Shown here: positions 1 through 11,300 of the stretch, piece after piece
How the letters are laid out: every line of letters begins with the position of its first letter
Numbering within the stretch: the first letter of the stretch is position 1
Assembly: GCA_963743285.1 (NCBI GenBank)
Contig: CAVUPF010000001.1
Location: 124,001 to 188,000, forward strand
Source: CAVUPF01 sp963743285
GTDB lineage: Bacteria; Actinomycetota; Thermoleophilia; Solirubrobacterales; 70-9
DNA length: 64,000 bases
Direction: 5' to 3'
The notes under the pieces: model-generated
What the model was told of the DNA's origin: nothing
Database searches by the model: none
What the model saw: the letters and a program-made list of their open reading frames with translations, nothing else
Program-made: the position numbers and the translations under genes

Positions 1-1699
1 GAGTAATTCGACTTCGGACACCGGCACCGGCCGCCGCCAGATTGGCGCCGCCGCCGCCATGCCGGCTCGCCGGCAAAGCTGGCGCCTGTCGCTCTCCCTG
101 GCGGGCGGCACAAAGCCCAACAGCTCGGCCGGCTCCCGAGGCCCCAGCCTGCTCCCGGCTCCCGGCTCCCGGCCTCGGGGTCGCCCGCATCTGCTCGCGC
201 TACCCCGACCCCGTCCCGATACCTTCCGAGCCCGCGCCCCCAAGGCCGCAGGGCTCCCCCAATCGGCACTCGCCGTCCTCCCTGGCGCGCGAGGCCTACG
301 ACCCCTCGACGCTTTCCCAGGCGCTCGAGGGGTCAAGCACAACGCCGCCGGCCCAGAATGCTTCCCGGGCCTTGCTAGTCCCACCCGGGGGTTGGCCGGC
401 AGCGACCCTGTGCAACCGGCGTCCGTCGTCCTATCTCTCCGACGACGTCGGCCGGCGCCCGATCGTTTTCCCTGGCGGAAGGCGCCGACAGTACGGCAGT
501 GCGAGCGGCCCAATGAGCTTCGGGGACTTCCCAGCCCCGAATTCGGGCCGCTCGCATCTGCTCCACCGCTTCGTCCCATCCCCCCGGACTTCTCCGACCG
601 GCGACCGCCCGCTCTCCCTGGCAGGCGGCGTCTACCGGGCGCTCGGCGGGCGGCTCCGAGAACACTGGGCACTCCTCCCATAGGCCTCGGGTCGCCCGCC
701 GCCGCTCTCCCACCGCACCGCTTCGCGTCCGCGGCCGAGCTCGACGCGCCCATCGCCCATGACTCTGCCTCTGCCGCCCGCGACTCCGCCCGACCGCGCG
801 GGTTTAAGCAGGGCGACGGGCAGGCCGCAGAGCCCGCCATGCCCGCCAACCACCCCCACGACCTCCATCGCCCCGGCAGCCCCCGCATCGGTAGCCGCTC
901 ATCCCTTTTTGGCGCTTACCCGCCCACCGCTGATCAAGCTTGCACTCCCGCACCCCCCACGAGCCCCGCTCTCGCTCCCGGGCGCTCGCCCATGGCTTCG
1001 CGGCTCACGTCCTTCCAACCGCAACCGCGCACCCGTCCGGTCGAGCCGGCCCTCTCGGATCGAGACCGGCTCGCCCTCCCGGGCGCCACGTCCGCGGCAA
1101 CCGCCGCCGCTCGGATCGGCGAGCCTTGCTCAGCCACCGCCACACCCGGCACCTGCCGCGAGAGCGGGGCTCGCAGGGGTGCCGAAGCCACCCCCAAACC
1201 CCGATCCACCACCGCCGGCATCGTCGACTCAAGCCGCGGCGCAGTCACCCGCCAGGGCGCGGTCTTGGCCGCGAGCCCGCAGGGCTTGACGGCGACCGCG
1301 GCCCACAATCTTCCTAGGTCGGCAGGGCGAGTCGCTCACCTCGCCTCCACCGACCCACGCACACCGGCCGGCGCACCTCGCCCTGCCGACCTACCCGCCA
1401 ACGCCGTAAGCGCTTGGACTCTCGCCCCCACTACAGGGACCATCGCCAGCCTTTCATCCTTCGCAACCCACTTCCCCCTGCCCAACGAGGCAGGTAGGTG
1501 GGCAGGGGGAAGCGGGGGAGAGGGAGAGACCTCAGTCACAGACCTTTTCGCAGCACCCGCCACGGACCCGCAGTCTCGTGTCGGCCTCATTGAGCAGTCA
1601 AAGCGGCCCGCCGGGGATGGGTTCCCCGTCCGGCCGCAGTCAACAAAGGCCGGCCGGGCCAATCCGGCGGGCGTTCCTACACAAGGAGATATGTAACTC
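1..1699 (+). other. Unassigned C-rich leader region upstream of the collagen-like gene
   Basis: I see no recognisable gene here. All three + frames stay open for long stretches because the DNA is C-rich and poor in T and A, but the translations are low-complexity Arg/Pro/Ala text with no domain, signal peptide or plausible start. The text CTCCCTGGC or TTCCCTGGC recurs near 96, 279, 468 and 613, so the stretch may contain degenerate repeats. The last 30 bases hold a good ribosome binding site (AAGGAGATAT) for the gene starting at 1700, so at least the 3' end is a 5' untranslated leader. Confidence 0.5.
1472..1511 (+). repeat. Perfect 13-bp inverted repeat (stem-loop) upstream of the collagen-like gene
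   Basis: TTCCCCCTGCCCA at 1472-1484 pairs perfectly with TGGGCAGGGGGAA at 1499-1511 around a 14-nt loop. It lies about 190 bp before the start codon at 1700. It could be a terminator of an upstream transcript without a T-tract or a leader hairpin; the sequence alone does not decide. Confidence 0.6.
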
Positions 1700-2545
1700 A
1701 TGTCACGTCTCAAGCATCCCGTTCGCGCCATCCGCGAGCCCTTCGGCAAGGCCGGCCTCACCGTCGCCATCCTCGCCCTCGTCATGGCGATGGTCGGCGG
1801 CGCCTACGCCGCCAACAACTCTGCCACCGCCTCCAAGGCTAAGGCTGGCAAGCGCGGCCCCAAAGGTGCACCCGGCGCACCTGGAGCCACCGGGCCCGCA
1901 GGCCCAGTTGGAGCTACCGGCCCCGCAGGCCCAGCTGGAGCTACCGGCCCCGCTGGCTCTCCCGGCGCCAAGGGTGAACAGGGTAACCAGGGAATCCAAG
2001 GCAACATCGGCCCAGCCCCCACCGCCACAGAATCCGCCACAGAATTCGCCGGCGGTCACTGCAACGGCACCAGCGGTGGTGTGGGCGGCTCCAAATTCGT
2101 CTCCGGCGCAACCACTACCTATGCCTGCAACGGCAAAGAAGGCGGCGGTGGCGGTGGCGGCTTCCCCGAAACCCTCCCCAAGGGCAAGACCGAGTACGGC
2201 GCCTGGGTCGTCGACCCGGTCGATCCCGAGCCAGGAACAACGTACGGGTTTGAGCCCATCTCCTTCAATATCCCGCTTAGCTCGACGCCGACCGTGGAAT
2301 ACGTGGTTGCGGGAACACTCGCCGGGGAAAATGCCCACTGCCCCGGCGAAGTCTCTGAAACAGTCTCTGAACCGAAGGCCGAAGAAGGCTTCCTCTGCGT
2401 TTACGCTCAAGAAGAACAAGAAGTCAACTTCTTCGAGCCTGGTGTTGAAAGCAAAGGCGGCGTCGTTCTCTGGTTCAAAGCGACGACGCTTGAGGAACAC
2501 TTCGGGGCCTACGCCGAGGGCACCTGGGCGGTGACCGGCAGCTGA
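1700..2545 (+). CDS. Secreted collagen-like (Gly-X-Y repeat) protein
   Basis: 281 residues. An N-terminal basic stretch and hydrophobic segment (about residues 14-36, ending GGAYAAN) look like a signal peptide or anchor. Residues about 50-100 are collagen-type Gly-X-Y triplets (GPKGAPGAPGATGPAGPVG and on to GNQGIQGNIG). The C-terminal half is a Gly-rich linker followed by a globular beta-rich domain of about 120 residues that I do not recognise. The start is well supported by AAGGAGATAT directly upstream and a strong hairpin follows the stop. Bacterial collagen-like proteins form surface fibres or stalks, so a cell-surface structural role next to the other giant secreted proteins is reasonable inference. 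Confidence 0.85.
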   Translation: MSRLKHPVRAIREPFGKAGLTVAILALVMAMVGGAYAANNSATASKAKAGKRGPKGAPGAPGATGPAGPVGATGPAGPAGATGPAGSPGAKGEQGNQGIQGNIGPAPTATESATEFAGGHCNGTSGGVGGSKFVSGATTTYACNGKEGGGGGGGFPETLPKGKTEYGAWVVDPVDPEPGTTYGFEPISFNIPLSSTPTVEYVVAGTLAGENAHCPGEVSETVSEPKAEEGFLCVYAQEEQEVNFFEPGVESKGGVVLWFKATTLEEHFGAYAEGTWAVTGS

Positions 2546-2576
2546 CCCTCTCGCTTCCCTCTCGCCCACTCCACCT

Positions 2577-2605
2577 CCCCCGCGACGGCTCGGCCGTCGC
2601 GGGGG
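2577..2605 (+). terminator. Stem-loop after the collagen-like gene
   Basis: A perfect 13-bp stem, CCCCCGCGACGGC (2577-2589) with GCCGTCGCGGGGG (2593-2605) and a TCG loop, lies 31 bp after the stop codon. No T-tract follows, as is common for high-GC actinobacterial terminators. Confidence 0.65.
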
Positions 2606-2680
2606 ACCCGGGCGCCCGCTTTTCGACCCCACCAAAAGGTCCACCACATCTCTACACCCACCACATCCAAAGCAACTAAC

Positions 2681-5600
2681 GTGACCCCTCACTCACCCAC
2701 CGAATCTTCCCGCCCCGCCGCCGGCTCACGTCTCCCTACCTCGGCGTCCGCCGCCGCTCTCCTCACCCCCCGCCGCGCCCTCCTCGCCGCCGTCGCCCTC
2801 CTCTCTCTCCTCACCCTTCTCCTTGCCGCCGCCGCCCCCGCCTTCGCCGAACGCCCCTACCTCACCCAGATCCCCGGCTTCATCAGGCCCGTCGGCGTCT
2901 CCGTCGACGCTTCCGGCGACCTCTGGGTGGCCCAGCGCGGGCCCGATATCCCCTCGGCCGAACAGGAGAAAGGCACGGTTTCCGAGTACGCCCCCTACCC
3001 CTCCGACGCCAAGCTCGGCGACTTAGGGAGCGGCGAAGGTCTCTTCTCCCATCTCGCCAATGAGGACCTTGAAAGCGCCGCCCTTGACCCCGCCAATGGC
3101 TACCTCTACGTCGGTGTGGCCCCGGAAGTCGACCTCTTCGACGGCCTCGGCTCCTTCCGCGAAACCTGGAGCGGCTTCAACGGCCAGGCCAACATCCACG
3201 TCGCCGTCGACGACTCCGCCACCCCCTCCAGGGGCCGCGTCTACGTCGCTGAAACTGGCTCCGTCGCCGCCTTCACCCCCGCTCACAAACCCGAAGACTT
3301 CTCCGCCACCGCCCCCTACATCACCGCCAACAAGCTCACCGGCACCCCCACCGGCGGCGGCGGCGCCACCGTCCCCTTCAAACGGACGCAAAGCAGCTCC
3401 GTCGGCCCCGAAGGCAACCTCTTCGTCGTCGACACCTTCGCCGCTGCCGTCGATGAGTTCCGCTCCTCCGGTGAATTCGTCCGCCAGTTCACCGGTACCC
3501 CCGCCGGCCCCTTTGCCTTTGAAGCCCTCCGCTCCGTCGCCGTCGACCCCGTCACCGGCAACGTCCTGATCGCCGAAGAAGACGCGATCGACGAATTCAC
3601 CGCCGCCGGCGTCTTCATCGAATCGATCGACGAAGCCGGCGGCGCCCCCTTCGAACTCCTCCAGGGCATGGCCTTCGACTCCTCCGGCAACCTCTACGTA
3701 GCCACCGCCAGGGAAGACGTCGACGTCCTCGGCCCCTCCGTCCCCGTGGCCCGCTACGCCTTGACCGTCGAAACCAGCGGCGAAGGCGCCCTCACCAGCA
3801 CCCCCCCCGGAATCGAATGCGGCGCCGAATGCAGCCACGAATTCAACCAGGGCAAGACCGTCACCCTCACCGCCACCCCCAACCCGGGCAACCGCTTCAA
3901 GGCCTGGGGCGCCGGCCAGTGCGAGGCCGAAGCCCCCGCCCAGTGCACCGTCAAGATCACCGCAGCCAAGACCGTCAAAGCCGAATTCACCGCCACCACC
4001 CCCTCCCGTGCCTACCAGGCCCAGCTCACCGGCACCCCCGCCGGCTCCCCGCTCCGCTCCGCTCCCTTCGTCGAACCCACCGACGTCGCCACCGACCCCG
4101 CCGGTGACGCCTGGGTTACCGACCAGATCGGTAACTGCGGCGGCTCCAGTGCGTGCCCCCTCCTCGACAAGTTCAGCCCCGCCGGCCAGCTTCTCGCCCA
4201 GGGCCCCCCCGAATCCGAATGGACCCTAGGAGGCGGCCAAGGCCTAGCCTCGGTCAAACTTGAAAGCATCGCCTTCGGCGCCGCCGCCGACCGCCTCTAC
4301 GCCGCCGATCGGGAATTTTCCTTTGAAGTGGGCGGGCTCCTCTATGCCTTCAACCCGAACAACGCCACCATCGCCTCCCGTATCCCCCATCCTCCCGGCC
4401 CGTTCGAAAGGTTCTACTACATCGCCGTCGACAACTCCGCCGGCCCCACCGGCGGCGACATCTACGACGTTTCCGGGATAGCGGCCGAATCGATCATCAC
4501 CCGCTTCGGCCCCGCCGGCGAACCCGCACCCTTCTCCGCGTCGGCCCCCTACCTCGGCGGCGAAGAAGGCAACCACCTCACCGGCTCCCCCGTGGGAGGT
4601 TTCCGCGACCCCCGCTACCTCGCCGTCGACCCCGCCGGCGACCTCTATGTCGCCGAACCAGTCGCGGGCGTTGAAGGACGTAAGTCTCGCGTCTATGAGT
4701 TCGCCCCCAGCGGCCTCTTCATCCGCCAGTTCACCGGCGCCGGTGCCCCCGGCGGCTTCGGCGACATTGTCGGCGTCGCCGTCGACCCCACCAACGGCAA
4801 CGTCCTCATCGTCGACGCCAAGCAGAATGTCATCGACGTCTTCGACCCCGCCGGCAACTACCTCGAACAGCTCACCGAAGCAAACGGCAAGCCCTTCAAA
4901 GCGCTGGACGGCGGCATCGCCGTCAGCCCCGCAGGCCGCGTCTACGTCGTCGATTCCGGCGAAAAGGTCGTCGACGAGTTCACCCCCAGCGACGTCTCGA
5001 TCCCCGCGGCCGCCTACCGGCCGATCGAAGCTCTCACCCACGACTCCGCCACCCTCACCGCCACCGTCAAGCCGGGCGAAGCCGGCGAAGAAGTCACCGC
5101 CTGCCACTTCGAATACGGCACCGAGCCCACCTACGGGTCTTCCCCCCAGCCCTGCCTGAACGAACACGACGAAGAAGTCGGCACCAAAGCCAACCCGATC
5201 ACCTCCTCCACCGAAGTCCACGCCGAAATCGCCGGCCTCACCGCCGAGACCACCTACCACTACCGCATCCTTGCCGCCAACTCCAGCCGCGCCCGCTACG
5301 GCCTCGACGAAGAATTCACCCCCCACAACGTCTTCGGGGTAAAGACCGAACCGCCCACCGCGGTCAGGGCCACCTCCGCCAAACTCGCCGGCTCCTTCAC
5401 CGCCCAGGCGGGCATCGAAACCGAATACTTCTTCGAATACGGCACCTCCGTCGGCTTCGGTCACAAAACCACTCCGATCACCGTCCCCGGCCCCGCCTCC
5501 GGCGAAGAAAAAGAGGAAGTCAGCGCCGAAATCGAAAACCTCGCCCCCGACACCGTCTACCACTACCGCTTCGTCGCTCAGAACCACTTCGGCCCAACTC

Positions 5601-8305
5601 CCGGAAATCCACTCCAGTTCACCACCACCCAGCCCCCCACCGTCGAAGCCCTCTCCACCTCCGGCGTCACCGCCACCTCCGCCGTCCTTCACGCCAAGAT
5701 CAACCCCGAGGGCTTTCCCACCACCTACCGCTTCGAATATGGCACCACCACCACCTACGGCCAGACCGTCCCCCAGCCCGAAGCCGAAATCCCCGCCGCC
5801 GAAGACTCCACCTCCCACGCCGTGCAAGCCGAAGTCACCGGCCTCCAGCCCGGCGCCACCTACCACTTCCGCCTCGTCGCCCACAGCTCCGAAGGCACCG
5901 TCACCTCCGAAGACCAGAGCTTCGAATTCTTCCCTCCTGCCTGCCCCAACTCCGCCGTCCGCCAGCAGACCGGCTCCGCCTACCTGCCCGACTGCCGCGC
6001 CTATGAGCTCGTCTCCCCCGCCAACGCCGGCGGCACCCTCCTCTTCCCCGGCGGCCCCAACACCGGCCAGGCCACCAGCCCCTCACGCTTCTCCTTCACC
6101 GGCGACTTCGGCGCCATCCCCGACGCCGACGCCATCAACACCGGCGGCGACCTCTACCTCTCCACCCGCACCGACACCGGCTGGGTCACCCACTACATCG
6201 GCCTTGCCGGCAACGAAGCCGGCTGCATGAGCGGCCCCCCCAACGACCCCAGCTCCTACGTCACCCTCGACAACCCCACCGAACTCCAGAACACCGTCCT
6301 CGCCGACCCTTCCATGAGCCACCTCCTCGACTTCAACGACGGCGAACCGATGGAGTGCTCCGGTGGCAACAACGGCCTCCAGGGCGCCGACCGCTACGTC
6401 GACGTGCCTTCTAATGCCCCCTACCTCTGGAACGCCGACGGCAGCCTCGACCGTCGCCTTCCCACCGACCTCTCCGAAGTCCCCGCCGCCCTCGCCGCCC
6501 TCGAATGCCCCTACCCGCAGTACTCTGACCCGGGCTGCACCAGCGAAGTCGCCGCCTCCGCCGATCTCGAACACTTCGTCTTCTCCTCCAATCGCCTCTC
6601 CTTCGCCGCGCCCGGCGAACCCCACGGCCTCACCGCCGCCCCCGGCTCCGCCTATGACGACGACCTCGCCACCGGCGCCGTCAAGCTGATCTCCACCCTC
6701 AAGGAAACCGGCCAGCCGATCCCCCAGGACCCCACCTTCGCCCACGCGCCCGCTATCTCCAAGACCGACCCCGGTGGCGAAGAAGAGTTCCTCCGCTTCC
6801 CCGCCGTCTCCGCCGACGGCTCCCATATCCTCATTTCCACCGCCACCGCGATTGAGCCCTACTGCTACGGCAAGGAATCCGGATTCACCCTCGGCTGCCA
6901 GCGCTACCTCGATACCCCCATCCACCTCTACATGTCGATCGACGACGCCGGCGCCGTCGAAGTCTCCCTCGACGAAAAGACCGGCGAAGACGTCGCCGTC
7001 AACTATGTCGGCATGACCGAAGACGGCGCCAAGGTCTTCTTCACCTCCGAAGAACACCTCACCGTCAATGAACACGACGAAGTCGAAGACCCCGAACACG
7101 CTGGCGCCTCCCTCTACATGTGGTCCCAGCAGGGTGAAAAAGAAGGCCACCCCCTCACCCTCATCTCCAAGGCCGACCCCGGCAGCCCCGCCGGCGCCGG
7201 CGACACCGCCGCCTGTCAGCCACCGAATGTCAGAGTTGACTACCACAATGGAGCTGATGGCCACCACGAAGGAGAAGCAGAGGTTCCCTGGACCAATAAG
7301 TGCGGCGTCCTCCCCTTCTCCGCCTACCCCTACTCCTCCGCCAACGGCGGCCTCGGCGGCAACGGCGTCTCGGACTCCGGCATCGCCTCAAAGACCGGCG
7401 ACATCTACTTCTTCTCCCCCGAGCAGCTGGCCGGCGACCGCGGCGTCCCCAATCAGGCCAATCTCTACGACTACCGCGAAGGCTCCCTCCACTACGTCAC
7501 TACCTTAGACCCCGAAAGCCACTGCATAGTGAGCGGCTTTGGGGCCGGACTCTTCACAGCGTCGCACACTGTCTGCAGCACCGGCCCCATCGCCCGCATG
7601 CAGGTCACCCCCGAAGGTACCCACATGGCCTTCCTCACCGCCTCCCGCCTCACCTCCTACGACAACGCCGGCCACCTCGAGATGTACTCCTACACCCCTG
7701 CCGCCGAATCCCTCGTCTGCGATTCCTGCAACCCCGACGGCCGCCCCGCCACCGCCGACGTCGCCGCCTCCGAGGACGGCCTCTTCCTCACCGCAGACGG
7801 TCGCACCTTCTTCTCCACCACCGAAGCCCTCGTTCCCTCCGACACCAACCAGGGCGAGGACGTCTATGAGTACGTCGACGGCCGCCCCCACCTCATCACC
7901 CCCGGCACCGGCACCGCCACCTCCAGCGAAGTCGAAGGTCTCGGCTCGATCGACGAGATCCCCGGCCTGATCGGGGTCTCCGCCAACGGCACCGACGTCT
8001 ACTTCTCCACCTTCGACCCCCTTCTCACCGAAGACCAAAACGGCGACTTCCTGCGCTTCTATGACGCCCGCACCGACGGCGGCTTCCCCCAGCCCCCGCC
8101 CGGCCAGCCCTGCGCCGCCGCCGAAGAGTGCCACGGCCCCGGCACCGAATCCCCCACCCTCCCCAAGCTCGCCAGCAACGGCCCCGCCACCAGCGGCGGC
8201 AACGCCACCCCCGAAACCCACTCAAAGCACCACAAGAAGCACAAGCGCAAGGGCAAGCGTCACAGCCATCGGGCCGCCACGCACATGCGTGGAGGTTCAA
8301 AGTGA
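2681..8305 (+). CDS. Giant secreted NHL-propeller / Fn3-like surface protein (module gene A1)
   Basis: 1874 residues with a GTG start and no clear Shine-Dalgarno. Residues 31-56 form a signal peptide ending AFA-ER. Order of domains: NHL-type propeller repeats (about 60-355; DASGDLWVAQ, SSGNLYVATA); a divergent InlB B-repeat-like domain (about 359-440); a second NHL set (about 445-770); three Fn3-like modules of the 'FEYGTTTTYG...TYHFRLVAHSS' type (about 775-1080); a conserved segment CPNSAVRQQ...LPDCRAYELVSP (near 1090); a WD40/TolB-like propeller (about 1110-1780; GMTEDGAKVFFTSEEHLT); and a Lys/His-rich tail (HSKHHKKHKRKGKRHSH). It overlaps gene B1 by GTGA, implying translational coupling. 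A complete paralogue (A2) lies at 12119. An extracellular binding or adhesion role is inferred. Confidence 0.85.
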   Translation: MTPHSPTESSRPAAGSRLPTSASAAALLTPRRALLAAVALLSLLTLLLAAAAPAFAERPYLTQIPGFIRPVGVSVDASGDLWVAQRGPDIPSAEQEKGTVSEYAPYPSDAKLGDLGSGEGLFSHLANEDLESAALDPANGYLYVGVAPEVDLFDGLGSFRETWSGFNGQANIHVAVDDSATPSRGRVYVAETGSVAAFTPAHKPEDFSATAPYITANKLTGTPTGGGGATVPFKRTQSSSVGPEGNLFVVDTFAAAVDEFRSSGEFVRQFTGTPAGPFAFEALRSVAVDPVTGNVLIAEEDAIDEFTAAGVFIESIDEAGGAPFELLQGMAFDSSGNLYVATAREDVDVLGPSVPVARYALTVETSGEGALTSTPPGIECGAECSHEFNQGKTVTLTATPNPGNRFKAWGAGQCEAEAPAQCTVKITAAKTVKAEFTATTPSRAYQAQLTGTPAGSPLRSAPFVEPTDVATDPAGDAWVTDQIGNCGGSSACPLLDKFSPAGQLLAQGPPESEWTLGGGQGLASVKLESIAFGAAADRLYAADREFSFEVGGLLYAFNPNNATIASRIPHPPGPFERFYYIAVDNSAGPTGGDIYDVSGIAAESIITRFGPAGEPAPFSASAPYLGGEEGNHLTGSPVGGFRDPRYLAVDPAGDLYVAEPVAGVEGRKSRVYEFAPSGLFIRQFTGAGAPGGFGDIVGVAVDPTNGNVLIVDAKQNVIDVFDPAGNYLEQLTEANGKPFKALDGGIAVSPAGRVYVVDSGEKVVDEFTPSDVSIPAAAYRPIEALTHDSATLTATVKPGEAGEEVTACHFEYGTEPTYGSSPQPCLNEHDEEVGTKANPITSSTEVHAEIAGLTAETTYHYRILAANSSRARYGLDEEFTPHNVFGVKTEPPTAVRATSAKLAGSFTAQAGIETEYFFEYGTSVGFGHKTTPITVPGPASGEEKEEVSAEIENLAPDTVYHYRFVAQNHFGPTPGNPLQFTTTQPPTVEALSTSGVTATSAVLHAKINPEGFPTTYRFEYGTTTTYGQTVPQPEAEIPAAEDSTSHAVQAEVTGLQPGATYHFRLVAHSSEGTVTSEDQSFEFFPPACPNSAVRQQTGSAYLPDCRAYELVSPANAGGTLLFPGGPNTGQATSPSRFSFTGDFGAIPDADAINTGGDLYLSTRTDTGWVTHYIGLAGNEAGCMSGPPNDPSSYVTLDNPTELQNTVLADPSMSHLLDFNDGEPMECSGGNNGLQGADRYVDVPSNAPYLWNADGSLDRRLPTDLSEVPAALAALECPYPQYSDPGCTSEVAASADLEHFVFSSNRLSFAAPGEPHGLTAAPGSAYDDDLATGAVKLISTLKETGQPIPQDPTFAHAPAISKTDPGGEEEFLRFPAVSADGSHILISTATAIEPYCYGKESGFTLGCQRYLDTPIHLYMSIDDAGAVEVSLDEKTGEDVAVNYVGMTEDGAKVFFTSEEHLTVNEHDEVEDPEHAGASLYMWSQQGEKEGHPLTLISKADPGSPAGAGDTAACQPPNVRVDYHNGADGHHEGEAEVPWTNKCGVLPFSAYPYSSANGGLGGNGVSDSGIASKTGDIYFFSPEQLAGDRGVPNQANLYDYREGSLHYVTTLDPESHCIVSGFGAGLFTASHTVCSTGPIARMQVTPEGTHMAFLTASRLTSYDNAGHLEMYSYTPAAESLVCDSCNPDGRPATADVAASEDGLFLTADGRTFFSTTEALVPSDTNQGEDVYEYVDGRPHLITPGTGTATSSEVEGLGSIDEIPGLIGVSANGTDVYFSTFDPLLTEDQNGDFLRFYDARTDGGFPQPPPGQPCAAAEECHGPGTESPTLPKLASNGPATSGGNATPETHSKHHKKHKRKGKRHSHRAATHMRGGSK

Positions 8306-11300
8306 AGATCACGCACAAGAACTCTCCGCGTCCTTATTTCTCCATTTTCTTCCCCCAATTGTTCGGCGAGACACCACGTAAGAGGAGGGGCGGCTCCGAG
8401 GCGACAGGTGCTGCGCTGGGGGATGCCGGACCAAGCGAGGCGAGGACGCAAGGAGTCGGAATAGCAGCGCTATTCCGACGACTGAGGACGCAGAATCGCG
8501 CCGTGTCCGGCGCCGCCAGCGTGGCGGCTGTCGTCGCGGGGACGCTCCTCCTCGCCTCGCCAGCATTGGCGAATGACCCCATTTATAGCTTCGCCACCCT
8601 CCCTTCCAACACCGAAGCCGGCGCCCACCCCGACGTCGCCTTCTCCTTTGACATCGGCAACCGCCAGGACGGCTCGCTCGACCCCTGCGGCTGCGGTGAC
8701 GCCAAAGAAATCACCGTCCATCTCCCCACCGGCCTGATCGGCAACACCCACGCCACCCCCCAGTGCGACGTCGCCCACTTCTCCGCCGACCAGTGCCCCT
8801 CCGACTCCCAGGTCGGCGTCTCCGAAAACCTCTTGAACGGACGCCCCGGCGAGCTCGGCCTCGGTGACGTCTCCTTCCTCTCCGCCGTCTTCAACCTCGT
8901 CCCCCCGCCCGACGAGCCCGCCCTCTTCGCCTTCAAGACCCCCCTCGCCGACACCCCGATCTTCATCGTCATCAGCGCCCGCACCAACTCCGATTACGGC
9001 GTCGACGCTGCCGTCTCCAATATCAACCACTTCGACCCCTTCTCTACCTCGAAAACCGTCTTTTGGGGGGTTCCGGCTTCCCCCATCCACAATGTCCTCC
9101 GGTTCAGCTTCGGCGAGGACGTGACCGAAGACCTCGGCGGCCGCCAGCTCCTTTGCCAGTCCGACGGCGCCCCCAGCACCGACGATCCCGCCACCCTGCA
9201 GAGCCTCTGCCCCATCTTCAATTACCCCTATGTCGGTCTGGAAGGACCCGTCCCCTCCGAGAGCCCCGAAATCCCCTTCTTTCAGAACCCCACGACCTGC
9301 GGCGAAACCTCCCTCTCCACCTCCCTCGGCGTCCTCTCCTACGACGAGGGATTCACCGAAGCCCTCTCCCCCTACCCCGCCACCACCGAATGCTCGAAGC
9401 TCACCTTCAACCCCTCCCAGTCGATTAGTCCCACCACCGAAGCGGCTGACTCCCCCTCCGGCGCCGAATTCCGCCTCACCGTCCCCCAGTTCGAGAGCCC
9501 CGCAGTCCCCTCTCCCTCCGAGCTCAGGGCCGCCGAAGTCACCCTCCCCGAAGGCTTCTCCCTCGCCCCCAACGTCACCAACGGCAAGGACACCTGCTCT
9601 GACGCCCAGGCGCGCTTCGGCACCACCGAAGAAGCCCAGTGCCCCGAAGACTCCAAGATCGGCACGATCTCGGTTTCTACCCCCGTCCTCCCCGGTCTCC
9701 TCCCCGGCGCCGTCTACCTCGGCGAACCCAAGCCCGGCAACCGCTTCCGCATGATCCTCGCCTTCAACGGCTTCGGCATCCACGTCAAATTGCCCGGCTC
9801 CGTCACCCCCGACCCCACCACCGGCCAGATCCACATCGACTTCCAGAACCTCCCCCAGGCTCCCTTCGCCGAATTCAACATGCACATCTTCGGCTCCGAG
9901 CGCGGCCCCCTCGACACCCCCACCCAGTGCGGCACCTACGAAGTCCAGAGTGTCTTCACCCCCTGGGACTCCGTCCTCGCCCCCCAGACCTCCCGCCAGT
10001 TCTTCAACGTCGATGAAAACTGTCCCAACGGCCCCCGCCCCTTCCACCCCGGCCTCACCGCCGGCGTCACCGATGCCACCGCTGCCGCCCACACCTCCTT
10101 CTCCCTCAACCTCACCCGCGAAGACGGCGAACAGAACCTCAGCGTCCTCAACCTCACCACCCCACCCGGCTTCGCCGCCACCCTTAAGGGCGTCTCCTAC
10201 TGCCCGCAGGCATCGATCGAAGCCGCCGCCCTCGAATCCCACACCGGCCTCGCCGAGCAGGCCGATCCCAGCTGCCCCGCCTCCAGCCTCCTCGGCGAAC
10301 TCACCGCCGGCGCCGGCCCCGGCACCCACCCCCTCTACCTCCCCGGCAAGGTCTACCTCGCCGGCCCCTACAAGGGCGCCCCGCTCTCCCTCGTCTTCAT
10401 CGTCCCCGCCGTTTCCGGTGGCTATGACCTCGGCAACGTCGTCCTCCGCGCCGCCTTGAAGGTCAACCCCGAAACCGCCCAGGTCACCGCCGTCTCCGAC
10501 CCCCTTCCCCAGATCTTCCAGGGCATCCCCCTCCGCACGCGCCAGGTCTTCGTCAACCTCAACCGGCCGAACTTCGCCCTCAACCCCACCGATTGCAACC
10601 CGCTCGAAGTCACCTCCGAAGTCCTCGGTTCCGAAGGCGCCCGCTCCACTCCCAACCAGCACTTCCAGGTGGTCAACTGCGCCTCCCTCGCCTTCAAGCC
10701 CAAGCTCACCATGCGTTTCACCGGCTCCACCAAGCAGGCTGGCAACCCCGCCGTGCACACCGTCGTTACCTATCCCAGCGGCGGCTCCTACGCCAACATC
10801 GCCCGCGCTGCCGTCACCCTGCCGCCCACCGAGCTCGTCGACAACGCCCACATCAGGACCATCTGCACCAGGGTCCAGTTCGCCGAAGGCAACGTCCCCG
10901 GCGAACGCTGCCCCCCGGGCTCCGATGTCGGCTTCGCCAAGGCCGAAACCCCGCTGCTCGAAAAGCCCCTCGAAGGCCAGGTCTACCTCCGCGCCAACGG
11001 TGGCGCCCGCAAGCTCCCCGACCTCGTCGCCGCCCTCAACGGCCAGATCGACGTAGCCCCCGACTTCCACGTCGACACCGTCCACGGCGGCATTCGCGCC
11101 ACCTTGGAAACCTCTCCCGACGTACCTCTCTCCCGCTTTACCCTCAACCTCGACGGCGCCGGCAAGGGCCTCCTCGAAAACGCACCCAACCTATGCGCCC
11201 ACCCCCTCCACGCAACCGCCGACATCACCGGCCAGAACGGCAAGACCGCCAACCAGAACCCACTCCTCAGCACCCCCTGCGCCAAGAAGCACCACAAGCG

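Noticed and set aside
59..1696. 545-residue + strand open frame upstream of the collagen-like gene
   Set aside because: Low-complexity Arg/Pro/Ala text, no domain or signal, other frames equally open; openness is explained by C-rich composition.
4244..5884. 546-residue antisense frame in A1 (and similar ones at 13790-15832, 12386-13759 and 6083-7267)
   Set aside because: Same compositional shadow effect; no start site, domain or conserved motif.
8128..8301. Upstream extension of B1 into A1
   Set aside because: It lies entirely within the A1 coding region; the GTG at 8302 in a GTGA overlap matches the A2/B2 junction.
8470..11085. 871-residue open frame antisense to B1
   Set aside because: It mirrors a well-supported gene. 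Antisense frames stay open because the sense codons end in C and lack TTA, CTA and TCA; the translation is Gly/Asp/Val low-complexity.
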